The notes beneath the pieces were generated by a model. It was not told the DNA's origin, did no database searches, and saw only the letters and a program-made list of their open reading frames with translations. This document shows positions 45,201-54,417 of a DNA stretch of 64,000 bases, piece after piece (the first letter of the stretch is position 1; the number at the start of each line of letters is the position of its first letter). The position numbers and the translations under genes are program-made. The stretch is from Nelumbo lutea (Eukaryota > Streptophyta > Magnoliopsida > Proteales > Nelumbonaceae), in NCBI GenBank assembly GCA_022828595.1, contig JAKGHH010000002.1:44052222-44116221 (forward strand), in the 5' to 3' direction.

Positions 45201-48200
45201 AATACTGGCCAAGCCCCGATCAATTATCAAGGTTGGTGTAACTGCTGCTAGCCTCCTCGTCCCACCTTTGAATGGTCGTGTTACCCACACTTCACAATGA
45301 CCCAGTTGGTGATCACCTCGGAAGTTGAGTGTCCCACGAGCAAGGAGCACAATAGCACTCTTGGGCACCTATATAAGCGCATGCCACCCAATGTGAACTC
45401 TCTTGACACTTTTGCTACCTGAACTCTCCAAGCTCATTTGCTTTCTTAACCACCTTTGAATGGTCGTGTTACCCACACTTCACAATGACCCAGTTGGTGA
45501 TCACCTCGGAAGTTGAGTGTCCCACGAGCAAGGAGCACAATAGCACTCTTGGGCACCTATATAAGCGCATGCCACCCAATGTGAACTCTCTTGACACTTT
45601 TGCTACCTAAACTCTTCAAGCTCATTTGCTTTCTTAAGCTCTTCAACTTGTACAACTGGCTTAGCTTGTCATTGATTCCTTTATTGACTTGAGCATTGGA
45701 AACCATCTTAGGGCCTTTGATCATTTGTGCTCGCAAGTCGCTAGATCCAACTCAACTTGTTTAGCTCACCAGGACATCTGCTTCTTGTCCACCTTAGCTC
45801 AGACAACGTTTTTTTATCAACACTTAGACAACATTAGTAATAAAGATAGAAATTGTCAGGTTGTGTTTCAATTTCTAGATAGAAAATGTTTTACTTGGTT
45901 CAATCTCCAAGTGAACCCGATTTGCTCTAAGCTGGATAGATTTCTATTCTCAAATGACTAGGAAGAACATTGAGGGAATCTAAACTCTAGAGCATATCCA
46001 AGGGTGACTTCTGACCATTGGCCTCTTGTAATCTGTAGGGAGGAAGTGAGAAGTGGTGGTCCTGCTCCCTTTAGGTTTGAAAACATGTGGCTAGGACACC
46101 CGGGGTTCATAAAGAAAGTCAAAGAGTGGTGGCTAGAAAGCAATCCAACAGCGAAATGGAATGGAGTGAGGTTTATAAGAAGCTCCAGTATCTGAAAGGC
46201 AAAATCAAGGAGTGGAATCTGTTAGAGTTTGGGAGATTAGAGGAAAGAAAGCAAATAGTGACTGCACAAATTGAGGACCCGGATGGCAAGGAAGAGAGGG
46301 GTTGTCTTACAGAAGAAGATAAGGAGCTAAGATGGAAATTGCGTAAACAGTTAGAAGATTATCTTCCTCAGGAGGAAATAAGTTGGAGACAAATTTTTTC
46401 ATGCCACCACTTTTTTCATGCGGTGGCAAGTGGAAGAAGAAGGAATTTTGTATCAAGTGTGGAGATTGAAGGGGGTTACAATATCCACCCAAAGAGAAAT
46501 AGCAGGGGCTTTTGCAAATCACTTTAGGTCTATCTTTAGAAAACCCCTAAATAGTAGGGTGTGGATTGAGGGTATGGAATGGCCAACTTTGCAGATAGAG
46601 GATAGGGATTGGTTGGAAAGGAAATTTGAAGTGGAAGAGATAGGGGAGGCAGTGCTCTCTATGGATAGATCAAAGGCACCAGGCTCAGATGTTTTTACGA
46701 TGGCTTTTTATCAAGATTGCTGGGAGATATTAAAGGAAGATTTGTGGACTGTGTTTGATGGATTCCACTCTAGAGGGGTGATCAACCCAGGGCTGAACTC
46801 CACTTTTATTGCACTGGTTCCTAAGAAGAGGAATGCATGTCACCCAAAGGATTTCAGGCCAATCAGCCTAGTCAATAGCCTTTATAAGATTATCAACAAG
46901 GTGCTGTCCATCAGAATAAGGAAAGTGCTCCCAACAATTATAGCAGATAATCAAGGAGCTTTTGTGAAGGGGAGACAGATAATAAATCATATTTTGATAG
47001 CAAATGAGAGCTTGGAGGAGTTTAAGAGATCCAAGAAAAAAGGGGTGATTTGTAAACTGGATTTGGACAAGGCTTATGATTTGGTGGATTGGTCTTTCTT
47101 GATGGAGGTGATGACCAATTTTGGTTTTGGGGATAATTGGTGCAGATGGGTCTTGGGTTGTATCAAGAAGTGCCATTACTCTATATTGGTAAATGGGATA
47201 GTGGTCGATTTCTTCCCAGCCTTGAGAGGGATTAGGCAAGGAGACCCCCTCTCCCTCTTTTTATTTACTTTGGTAGCTGAAGTTCTGGGGAGACTAATTT
47301 ATAGAGCAGATTCCAGGGGCCTAATTAGAGGTTGGAGAGTTGGGAGGGAGCTTGTGCCACTCACACATTTGCAATTTGCAGATGACACCATACTCTTTTG
47401 TGAAGTAGGGGACCCTAACAGGATTAGAAATTTGAAGCTCACTATACGACTTTTTGAGCAAATGTCAAAATTTAAGGTGAATTTTGAGAAGAGTTGTATA
47501 GTTGGGGTAAATATGGGCGAGGGGGAGATCTCTGAGGCTGCAGACATCTTAGAATGTGCAATAGCAAATTGGCCCCTTAATTACCTCGGTTTGCCATTGG
47601 GTGATAACCCTCGGAAAGGTGAGTTTTGGGTTCCGATTGTGGAGAGGTTTGAAAAGAAATTAGCAACTTGGAAGAAAAGTTATTTGTCTCTTGGAGGGAG
47701 AACCACTCTAATCTGGTCTACTTTAGCTAACCTTCCTATTTACTTTTTGTCAATCTTCAAGATTTCGACCAAGGTGGCTAGTAGATTAGAAAAACTAATG
47801 AGAGACTTTCTCTGGGAGTTGGGGGAGGAGAAGGAGGACCATAGGGTGGGGTTGGAGACGGTTTGTAGGAGTAAGAGGGAGGGAGGTTTGGGTATCGGGA
47901 ACATAAGGAATAGGAACTTGACTCTTTTGGGGAAATGGCTTTGGAGGTTCTCATTGGAGAAGGACAAACTTTGGGTGAAGATAGTGGGAAGTATTCATGG
48001 GGTTGCAGCAAATGGATGGGACTTTGGGATTCTGGCAAGGAGTACAGGTGCATCTCCTTGGAAAGCCATTCAAGCTATTTTACCTTTGTTTTCTCCATGG
48101 ATCCAGGCATGACTTGCACTCAGGCAATCTCAATAATTTTTTGGAACATGTTTGGATTGGGGACTCCACCCTAAAAGACCAATTCCCAAGCCTTTTTTCC

Positions 48201-51200
48201 CTTTCCACTTTTAAAAATGAACCGGTGTCTTCATTCATTGTTCCTTCTAATTCTATTTCTGGGATCGGCTGGAACTTGGGCCTGCGAAGAGATATTAGGG
48301 ACACAGAGCTTGATGGTATCTCATCACTGTTATCCATTCTTGAAGGGATGTTCCTAGAGCCAACAAAGGAAGATAGTAGAATTTGGACTCTCACCCCCTC
48401 TGGTTCTTTCACTTGTGCCTCTTTCTTTAGTGCTCTCACACATTCTTCTTCTGGCTTGTCTTTCCCTGTTAAAGAGGTGTGGTGTCATCCTATACCTCCT
48501 AAGGTTGGGAGTTTCTGTTGGGAAGCCTTTTTGGAAAGAGTTAACACAGCAGATTTACTTTCAAAGAAAAAGATCCAATAGTTGTTTTTGTCCTCACTGG
48601 TGTGTCCTCTGTAAAGCTGATGGTGAGTTTGGATATCACTTACTAATCTCCTGTCGGTTGACTAACATCATTTGGGAGTGGTGTACTTCTTTGTTTGGGT
48701 GCAGGTGGACCCCCCCTTCGAATGTGCAAAGCCTATTCACATTTATGCTATTTCGGCCAACAAAAAGGGCCAAGTTTATGTGGAGGTGTATGAGAGATGC
48801 AGTCTGTTGGACTATTTGGGAGGAGAGAAATTCACGAATATTTGCAGATAAGGAGAGAAGTTTGGAAGCAATGCTGGAGGTCATCCACACTAGGGTTATA
48901 CACTGGCTGAAAACCTTGGCTCTGTTCGCAGATTTCTCAGTTGATGAGCTGCAAAGAAAGTGGAAGGAGATAGCAGAACTTGCTCCAATGAGGAAGGCCT
49001 CAAATGTTTGTTAGATCCCCCACCCCATGACTTTGTTAAACTGAACTTTGATGGCAGCAACTTGGGCAATCCAGGGTCATCCGGAATAGGAGGAGTAATA
49101 AGAGATGAACAAGGGAATCTGTTAGCTATGTATTCTGGACCAGTTGGGGTGGGAGGTTCTTTGAGAGCTGAGATCCTTGCAGCTCTTGAAGGTACAAAGA
49201 ATCAAGGATATGCATATTAACAAGCTGATCATAGAAGGAGATTCTGAAGTGGTGGTAAACTGGCTGAAAGAGGATAGTCTTAGACTTTGGAATTACAGTA
49301 ATGAAAAGAGGAAATTCAAGTGGCTGACTAAGAACATGGAAATCCAATACAAACGGGTAAAAAGAAGTGCGAACTCTTTGGCAGATGGTCTAGCTAGACA
49401 AGGGGTGAACAGACATTCTATTTTTTGGGCTGTATTGTAATTTTTGTTCTTTTGATGTTTAATGGTTGTTCTTGGGAGCTAAGATTGTTTAGCCTCCTTG
49501 CCCTCTAATTTTCTCATATTTTTAATATTAATTCAATCCACAGTTATTGATAAAAAAAAGGGGGTGTTTGTGGTGGATTTTTAAGTTGACGAGGAAGCAT
49601 TGAGGCAGCAAAATCTTTGGTTTACTACCAAAGCTGTTGTGGGAGATTGTCCGGATGCTATTCCTCAAGCCATCACAATTTGTTGAAGGGTTTATGCTCC
49701 TCCTCAGATTCATCTGTTCCTTCAAGCTGGAGTTGCAGAGAAGGTGCTGTAAGGTTGGTGATGATAACATGGATGGGAATGGTCCATGTGGTTGCGTATG
49801 TTAGGTTCAAACCCAGAACGTGTTTAGCTTCTCAAACATGGAACAGATTTAAGTGTAAGGGCAGAGGTTGGTCTATGCCAGAGGAAAGGTGTGAAGACAT
49901 TATCATTCAAGATATCAAGGAATAATTTCAAGTTGACTGCCTTGGGACAGCCAGAAAGATGGAGCAGTTAGGGAATTTGGGGATAAGATGGTATGTGTGG
50001 CTAAGTGCTACCATGTGAAGGGTCATATGCTATTGGAAACAAGTGGGTATATATATATATATATATATAAAGGGGAAGCTTTTAGTACTCTAGGGATGTG
50101 AGTGAAGTGAAGAAAGGAAATAAGTGGGAGTTTGTTATTACTAAGTGTGTTTGGGAAACAGAGGATGTTCGCTGATGGCAACAAGTGTGGATTGAAAATA
50201 GGGTTGGAGTCATAGTTCAGTAGAAGGGGTATTTATCAAGATTTCTCTCAGCAGTCCAATGAAGCTGATGAAGATGGTGAAAATACAAAAGCAGTGGAGT
50301 TCAAGGATGGTGTAAGGATTTCCCAATTTAATGTGAAAATACAAAAGGGACATCCCAATTTAATGTGTTACTGAAGAATTGGAGTTGGATAGGTGTAAGG
50401 ATTTCCAAGGTTCCAAATCAGATAGAATGGCCCTACAAAGTCTGTTGGAAGAGGATCTGACCAAGGTGTTTTACTCTTGGTTACTATGCATTTTTTATCA
50501 GTAATGTGATATATATTAACCGTAAAAAAAATATGAGTTTGAAGTACCAAGATTATCAATTTGCATTGGGAACATCTAATCCCTAGTGTGATTGGATTAT
50601 TGTGTATTTTTTAGATGAGAATGAGTTCTTTTTTCTTATTTGATGAATAATGAGACTGAGTTTTTATTATTTCTTTATTTGCTTCTTGTGTTTTATGGAT
50701 ATATGATTTTACTTGTCAGGTGTACCTGAACTGTCCTGGCGGAAGCACCTACTCCGTCTTGGCAATTTACGACTGCATGTCTTGGGTAAGGGCTTTTATT
50801 CTCTGATTGGATGCCAATGGTGCAATTTGTTTTTACATACTAATATATTATCATATTATCTTAGTTGATTTCTCTGTACACTGTTTACATGGTTAATATT
50901 TCATAAATTGCAATTGTCCTTCACAGCTTTGCCTGTTTGTTCCCCTTGCAGATATTTTTGTTATTTTTTGAAGTCTACCATAGTGTTGTTTTCTTTTGAA
51001 GTGGATGGTGTTTCTTAATTTGAAGAGTTGAGGACCATTGTTTGGTTCTTATCAAGTCTTTTATGCAGAAAGAGTTCCCTTGTTTATTGACTACAGAAAC
51101 TACACCATTTTTTTTGGTAGATACAAACTACATTATAATTTCAACAGTGTTCAAAATGTATTTGGAGCATGAGGAGAATCTGATCCACCTTTCATTTTAG

Positions 51201-53904
51201 AATACCAATAATTAGAGAGATCTTTCTAATTAGAGATATCTTTCTAATTAGAGATATCTTTGATCTTCTACATCTTGGCATTTGCCTCCAACTGCTTCCT
51301 TCCCTTTTCAAGATCACATTGGGCTAAAGATTTAAGCTGCCATCTTCTCTTTGTTTCATTAGGGGACTTAAATATCTCATCTTCAAGATGGTCCAAGTTC
51401 TCCAATTTGGGATTTCTTTGATAGGCTTAAGTTTCCTCCAAATTTGAAACATGCACAAATAGATGCAAAAGGTTCTGTCCACCTCACTCTGATATTATCC
51501 AAATTAATTTGAGATTTAATTTCTATTGTCTGCACTTATCTCTCTCTTTATATTTTCCTTCTATATGTTGACCACAAGACTCACCATGTCAGAAATCTAG
51601 AAGTCTAGAATCTTAGAAATTCAAGATTTTTAAAGCCTAGGACAACAATCTCGCTATGTTGTTACTGCTTTATGGTTAACTTGGATACTGGGTGTGGTAT
51701 TTCCATTCATGTGTTTGATCTACATTTTATGGGCTTCCAACTTGAATATCCACTACAAGATTTACCTTATGTGATGGCTGCAAATATATAATCTGCTGGG
51801 CTCTTCTATTAAGTTGTTGGACAAGTTATAATGGATAGCTCAAAAATGACTTTTTTAGGCACTTATAACGTTTTTATTACTAGGTCTATATTGGCTAGAT
51901 ATCCCTGGTGGTGTTTGACAGGGTTGGGAAACTACAAGATGGCACTTTTACATGTATGCTCCTTGCAAGTGTATTGTGGTGGATATTGGGTGGAGCACAT
52001 CCTAACCTAGCAGATGAGAATCTTAGTTTTCCTCTTTTGTAAAGATATTGGGTGTGCATTTCAGATATGCAAATATTGGAATATGTCAGTTCATTTTTAT
52101 ACATTAACAAGTTGCGTTCCTCGTCTTTTGAATTTTCTTTTACCTTTAGTAATTAATCACCTCCTCAGCCAACATTTGATCAATTGTTGCAACTTGCAGA
52201 TAAAGCCTAAGGTAGGCACTGTGTGTTTTGGAGTAGCTGCAAGCCAAGGAGCACTGCTTCTTGCTGGTGGAGAGAAGGGAATGCGCTATGCAATGCCAAA
52301 TGCACGTATTATGATACATCAACCACAGAGTGGATGTGGGGTAAAAATTGACCATTGGATGCAACCCTTTGCCTTTGGTGGAAGTTCATTTGCATTTTCT
52401 TTATATGTTTATTCATTTTTTAATAAGATTTTCAATGTGGAACTCTCAAAGTTTAGAGTACTGCTGTCATTGCCATTTCAGTGCCTTGGCTTCAAATACT
52501 GTTGTTACTAGGGGTGCAAGTTGGGTACCTAACTTGCATTTAAACAGCATCAGGCCCAAGCCCATTCAAATTTTGGCAAATGTTTGACCCAAACCCACTT
52601 AAGTTGCATCCCTAGCTGTTACCCTATACCTACTTGACCAGGGGTTTTGGTGGACCTCTGTTTTGAGGGTCAGAGGGTCACAACAAACATATTTTGCAAG
52701 GTACAGATTTGTTAGGTCCTGCAAGCTCCTGCTTCTCTTTTTCTTTAACGTATCCTCCCATGATCTGCTGCCATTTTGAATTCTTTTTATGGTTTATCTC
52801 TGACCTAAAAGAGACTTAATTGAATAAATCAGTTGTTATGTCCAATTTATGTACATAAAAAACTGGATAGTTTAGGTTATAGTTCTTTAGATGATCTCAC
52901 CCATTTTGGCCAGGTGGAGGGATCATTCAACCAGGCTAGACCATGCATCAATTGGGGAACCAATGGGAATGGTCATGTAGTCACTTTTTCAATTGGTGTC
53001 AACTTTATTCCCCTAGCTGTTGGAATTTTAAGGCTTGCATATACACAGTACAGAGGTCCTAAGCATGACTACTGCTGAAATTTTCAATTTCTTCCTTTTT
53101 CTTTGATGAACCAGACTGTGCTTTCTTTTACCATAAGCCATGTATATATATTTTTTTAGATCCATAAATCATGTATATTGACTATGTATTGTTTGTTTGT
53201 AGGGTCATGTGGAGGATGTGAGGCGCCAAGTCAATGAAGCCGTTCAATCTCGTCATGTTAGATTCTATTTCTTTTGAAAGCTTGTGGTCTGATTTGAGTA
53301 ATTGATGACTTGACTATATTTTCATGTGAAACCATAGCTTTTCTGGTTGATGTTTCAATAATTAGACTAAAAGCTGATTTTAGACTTGGTCAACCTGAAA
53401 CTTTACCTAGTCAATTCAGTTGAAATTTAGCTTTTAATTTGTTATGGGTTTCTTATTGATGATATGTTCAATTTGGAAACAAGGACTTACAAGTCAAATC
53501 TTACCTTCTGGCATTTTTTAATGGTTCCTGCACCATCTTGCTTGGGGCTATGGACATTCAACCTTAACAAACATCTAAGCCACACCTCCGGCCTTACATT
53601 CTATCCTCGTAATTTATGCAGAAAATTGACAAGATGTATGCTGCTTTTACCGGCCAACCTCTAGAGAAAGTTCAACAGTACACTGAGAGAGATCGTTTCT
53701 TATCTGCTTCTGAGGTAATGTTTTCTTTTCTACAGAGATAATTTCAGTCATCTACCTGGCTATTCCTGGAGATTTCCTTGGTAGAGAACCAACATATAGG
53801 TGTTTCATGTTCCTCATTAATGATCGGAATCTCACTCTTATATGCTTCTTTTTCAGGCTTTAGAGTTTGGTCTCATTGATGGGGTTCTAGAAACAGAATA
53901 CTAG
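30222..53904 (+). CDS. CLPP6: Chloroplast Clp protease proteolytic subunit 6 (nuclear), nine exons
   Basis: Coding exons: 30222-30307, 30531-30574, 31044-31113, 32318-32519, 50720-50785, 52200-52340, 53203-53256, 53622-53714, 53857-53904. All junctions are GT-AG and joining gives an uninterrupted 267-residue frame. The protein belongs to the plastid stroma, where ClpP6 is one of the ClpP3-P6 subunits of the P-ring in the ClpPR core that degrades proteins fed by Hsp100 chaperones. The Ser/Arg-rich first 45 or so residues look like a transit peptide. Marker segments are [57 protein letters not shown] and [18 protein letters not shown]. The catalytic triad is intact: Ser171, His196 (MIHQP) and Asp245, which separates it from the inactive ClpR paralogues. 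Length is close to the Arabidopsis protein (about 271). Intron 4 is 18.2 kb and full of transposons. Confidence 0.95.
31383..31630 (-). mobile_element. tRNA-derived SINE-like element in ClpP6 intron 3
   Basis: On the minus strand, accagatggttggtaaag resembles a pol III A box, and gggatcgaatccc (complement of 31,497-31,510) matches the B box GGTTCGAATCC at most positions with about 30 bp between them. A fragment of the same repeat family is at 13,862-13,915. Flanking duplications and tail were not resolved. Confidence 0.5.
33624..34778 (+). CDS. LINE ORF2 C-terminal part: zinc-binding domain plus RNase H
   Basis: The 384-codon frame has the RT zinc-binding domain (zf-[43 protein letters not shown], about residues 60-130) with the C-x2-C...H-x4-C pattern. 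A plant-LINE RNase H (RVT_3) covers about 250-384. Catalytic acids are present: D255 ([12 protein letters not shown]), E295 (RAELLA) and D319 (EGDSKVVV). The first 10-15 residues come from the junction with the outer LINE. It is surprisingly free of stops, but with no RT upstream it is a relic, not a working gene. Confidence 0.75.
   Translation: MRSWMLKKVKGFWLGCLNQVCLDPSKSDKRVWTPRPNETFTCASFFKSTSQLSTHQPFPSKEIWCRPVPQKIMAFCWEVIHGKVNTLDNLQKRRLFLCISPNWCILCRAHSEDCYHLLISCPFSANLWAWLLSLFGSSWSLPAEVHMLFNHSTFYWPTTIGRIMWRCARAALIWTLWEERNIRIFQEKERSSQDLKDCVLNRAIPWLKTLEIFHQFSFNDLWRNWSAVARCSSLKDKSITSWSPPSEGSLKLNFDGSSMGNPGLSGMGGALRNEKGEILLLYSGPLGIGDSIRAELLAVVQGVQFANQLGVQHLTIEGDSKVVVGWLKNPEEAMWRYKNEMKKFSWLTRNMLVTVQWVERSTNTLSDVLAKQGVNRKELFWAQY
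33645..34900 (+). mobile_element. 5'-truncated LINE inserted in the outer LINE
   Basis: It begins mid-gene at the zinc-binding RT-associated region and ends with a 3' untranslated tail and A-rich aataaatttattatcattca near 34,880-34,905. After it the outer LINE's linker resumes. 5' truncation is the usual result of LINE insertion. Target duplications could not be identified with certainty. Confidence 0.6.
34907..36430 (+). pseudogene. LINE reverse transcriptase remnant
   Basis: Successive frames give the linker ([19 protein letters not shown]), the RT start ([19 protein letters not shown] at about 35,320), [12 protein letters not shown] (35,770) and FADD (35,918-35,929), then [10 protein letters not shown] (36,120). 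At least six stops or frame changes are seen. It is clearly older than the LINE at 45,850. Confidence 0.8.
36432..36829. mobile_element. hAT MITE inserted in LINE, TSD GGATTAGG
   Basis: The 398-bp element starts taggggtgaacactattcgg and ends aaatgctcaccc plus ta, mirrored termini with ttcggtt/aaccga subterminal motifs and an (AT)n centre. GGATTAGG occurs at 36,424-36,431 and 36,830-36,837, a perfect 8-bp hAT duplication. Removing the element and one duplication restores the LINE reading GGLGIGNI. Confidence 0.93.
37525..39480. other. Intronic spacer with CAATTG-rich array and retrotransposon-like debris
   Basis: 38,070-38,160 is a degenerate repeat of ttgcaattgcaattg. The rest has no supported gene. 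38,180-38,620 contains cccctatgtgggacta / ttccaatgtgggacaaag phrases of the sort found in plant retrotransposon LTRs, but no matching LTR pair was found. Confidence 0.4.
39481..41038. other. Intronic sequence, probable retrotransposon remains, unassigned
   Basis: Short ORFs on both strands have no recognisable domain. No clear LTRs or target duplications. Nothing that looks like a host gene. Confidence 0.4.
41039..41502. mobile_element. hAT-type MITE, TAGGAGTGCAAATGGA termini
   Basis: Sibling of 19,598-20,066. Termini taggagtgcaaatgga and ctgtttgcatcccta with subterminal ggatca/ggatcgg phrases, AT-rich centre and nearly the same length (464 vs 469 bp). No matching 8-bp flanks were found. Confidence 0.75.
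41850..42950 (-). pseudogene. Second gypsy-associated extra-ORF (transposase_28-like) remnant
   Basis: The minus strand starts with a Ser-rich ORF at 42,945 ([16 protein letters not shown]). Degraded matches follow: [14 protein letters not shown]-like, [16 protein letters not shown]-like and [11 protein letters not shown]. Their order resembles the transposase_28-like protein of the Tat element at 21,930. A TATA-like tataaaag sits upstream on the minus strand near 43,088. It contains the 208-bp tandem duplication. Homology is weak and stops are present. Confidence 0.4.
41961..42376. repeat. Tandem duplication, 2 x 208 bp
   Basis: The block starting ttcactttggtctttgggaa at 41,961 is repeated at 42,169. 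Both copies end gaaaggtcaaatccaccc. They differ at only a few positions (for example gtagatagagattg vs catggatagagaacg). Confidence 0.92.
43113..43630. repeat. Tandem duplication, 2 x about 265 bp
   Basis: ctaatggtccaaatca at 43,123 recurs at 43,388. Both copies carry tttgaaatttaaattttggc-like and ggacttaaagtccaactgg blocks and end in ccactggtaccag. Identity is roughly 90 percent. Confidence 0.9.
43858..44109. repeat. Tandem duplication, 2 x 126 bp
   Basis: aaatatgcaaaaatgtagat at 43,858 recurs at 43,984. The two copies are almost identical, differing at a handful of positions (agaactaatgttgg vs agcactaatgttag). Confidence 0.92.
44110..44668. other. Intronic spacer
   Basis: Contains a loose internal duplication around tctcttgtactc-ca-agtg-tggtagtgttca (44,366 and 44,477). 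No gene. Confidence 0.4.
44669..45148. mobile_element. hAT MITE, TSD GTAGATGA
   Basis: The 480-bp element starts taggggtgagcattattcgg and ends aatgctcacccct plus a. Same family as 36,432-36,829. GTAGATGA occurs at 44,661-44,668 and 45,149-45,156, a perfect 8-bp duplication. The centre is AT-rich. Confidence 0.93.
45157..45840 (+). repeat. LTR-like fragment with a tandemly duplicated promoter segment
   Basis: Sequence around cacctatataagcgcatg followed by cttgacacttttgctacc and a pyrimidine-rich ctcatttgctttcttaa looks like a U3/R region of a plant LTR. No partner LTR or internal domain is seen, so it may be a solo or truncated LTR. Confidence 0.45.
45262..45637. repeat. Tandem duplication, 2 x 188 bp, each with a TATA box
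   Basis: ccacctttgaatggtcgtgt at 45,262 recurs at 45,450. The copies differ at about two or three positions out of 188. Each contains ctatataagcgcatg (about 45,370 and 45,558). Confidence 0.95.
46418..48112 (+). CDS. LINE reverse transcriptase ORF (partial ORF2)
   Basis: The 564-codon frame contains the non-LTR RT domain. Motifs in order are [18 protein letters not shown] (about 87-104), [20 protein letters not shown] (about 128-147), [26 protein letters not shown] with the first catalytic Asp, [19 protein letters not shown], and FADD at residues 320-323. It continues through [10 protein letters not shown] and the thumb to [19 protein letters not shown]. All RT catalytic carboxylates are present. 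The ATG at 46,418 is merely the first in an open frame; the true ORF2 starts upstream and is frameshifted near 46,200-46,420. The element lies in the sense direction in ClpP6 intron 4. Confidence 0.82.
   Translation: MRWQVEEEGILYQVWRLKGVTISTQREIAGAFANHFRSIFRKPLNSRVWIEGMEWPTLQIEDRDWLERKFEVEEIGEAVLSMDRSKAPGSDVFTMAFYQDCWEILKEDLWTVFDGFHSRGVINPGLNSTFIALVPKKRNACHPKDFRPISLVNSLYKIINKVLSIRIRKVLPTIIADNQGAFVKGRQIINHILIANESLEEFKRSKKKGVICKLDLDKAYDLVDWSFLMEVMTNFGFGDNWCRWVLGCIKKCHYSILVNGIVVDFFPALRGIRQGDPLSLFLFTLVAEVLGRLIYRADSRGLIRGWRVGRELVPLTHLQFADDTILFCEVGDPNRIRNLKLTIRLFEQMSKFKVNFEKSCIVGVNMGEGEISEAADILECAIANWPLNYLGLPLGDNPRKGEFWVPIVERFEKKLATWKKSYLSLGGRTTLIWSTLANLPIYFLSIFKISTKVASRLEKLMRDFLWELGEEKEDHRVGLETVCRSKREGGLGIGNIRNRNLTLLGKWLWRFSLEKDKLWVKIVGSIHGVAANGWDFGILARSTGASPWKAIQAILPLFSPWIQA
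48115..49014 (+). pseudogene. LINE zinc-binding RT-associated domain, frameshifted
   Basis: Two overlapping frames (47,997-48,581 and 48,415-49,014) carry [18 protein letters not shown] and then [19 protein letters not shown], the zf-RVT pattern, followed by the spacer [13 protein letters not shown] frame change near 48,560-48,580 separates them. Confidence 0.78.
48960..49440 (+). pseudogene. LINE RNase H domain, frameshifted
   Basis: Frame 48,960-49,220 reads [20 protein letters not shown] and [11 protein letters not shown]. Frame 49,177-49,440 reads [14 protein letters not shown] and [13 protein letters not shown]. Together they match the RVT_3 RNase H of plant LINEs. One frameshift near 49,190-49,200 breaks it. 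Confidence 0.8.
49560..50719. other. Last part of ClpP6 intron 4
   Basis: No gene is supported. A (TA)n tract lies at 50,050-50,069. The motif ttgcattgggaacatct (50,561-50,577) belongs to the recurrent motif described in findings. The intron ends at the acceptor before 50,720. Confidence 0.45.
50786..52199 (+). other. ClpP6 intron 5
   Basis: A 1.4-kb intron with donor gtaagg and acceptor acttgcag. No inserted element was recognised, though a gagatatctttctaatta phrase is tandemly repeated near 51,218-51,252. Confidence 0.6.
52509..52614. mobile_element. Short hAT-type MITE in ClpP6 intron 6
   Basis: 106 bp with termini taggggtgcaagttgggt and acccacttaagttgcatccc plus ta. Flanks gttgttac (52,501-52,508) and gctgttac (52,615-52,622) match at 7 of 8 positions, consistent with a slightly aged 8-bp duplication. 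Confidence 0.7.
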
Positions 53905-54409
53905 ATACTGGCTCCTGCGTGATATCTGGTGATTCCAAGATCATAATGTCACATCCTTCGCTTTGGAATCTTAGTTGCTATTTGGCGATTCCATGCTCTT
54001 TCAACTCACACAAACTACCAATGAGCTTCCTGATGATTCGTCTCTTGCTATTCCTAACTAGGAGGTGCAAAATATTAACCTCAAACTCGTCATGTAAATT
54101 ACAGTGCAAATCATTTGAAATCTTATTTGAATGAGTTATCTATGGATTCAAAGTGCCAAAAATTTAGTAGGCAAACTCTTAATAGTTTTGATTATGTTAT
54201 TGATTACAGATAATACTTTTTGTTCTTTTAGGCAGTGGGTATCATTTGAAGGCCCCAACAAAATAATGTCTGAAGTGATAGACTAAAATGTGGGCACGCA
54301 GTGTAGACTATTCAGGTTATAACCTGACATTATAATATATATATATATATATAATAGAAAGAGGAAAGAGGGGAGGTGAGGAGTCCTAAGAGCTCACATG
54401 TGCCCCCTA
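53905..54409. other. 3' flank of ClpP6
   Basis: Presumed 3' untranslated region, then spacer with an (AT)n tract at about 54,333-54,352. No gene. Confidence 0.45.
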
Positions 54410-54417
54410 CTCTCTTT

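Larger units (their letters stand above)
45850..49559 (+). mobile_element. L1-type LINE, 5'-truncated, best-preserved copy
   Basis: It begins in the endonuclease C-terminal region (NVLLGSI-like, then [20 protein letters not shown] at 46,030-46,088), continues through the linker, RT, zinc-binding domain and RNase H, and ends after a 3' untranslated region at gataaaaaaaag (about 49,549-49,560). ORF1 and most of the endonuclease are missing. A few frameshifts break ORF2, but the RT block is open for 564 codons. It is the youngest LINE in the window. Confidence 0.88.
32520..50719 (+). other. Giant intron 4 of ClpP6 (18.2 kb)
   Basis: The donor g|gtatgg follows the GATATACTG end of exon 4 and the acceptor acttgtcag precedes GTGTACCTG of exon 5. 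The split falls within the conserved DIL-x-YLNCPGG segment, in phase 0. The other introns of this gene are 223-1,414 bp. The enlargement comes from L1 LINEs, hAT MITEs, gypsy-like debris and local tandem duplications listed separately. Confidence 0.93.

Noticed and set aside
30222..53904. ClpR-type (inactive) subunit or plastid-encoded ClpP1
   Set aside because: Ser, His and Asp of the triad are all present, and the gene has nuclear introns and a transit-like N-terminus.
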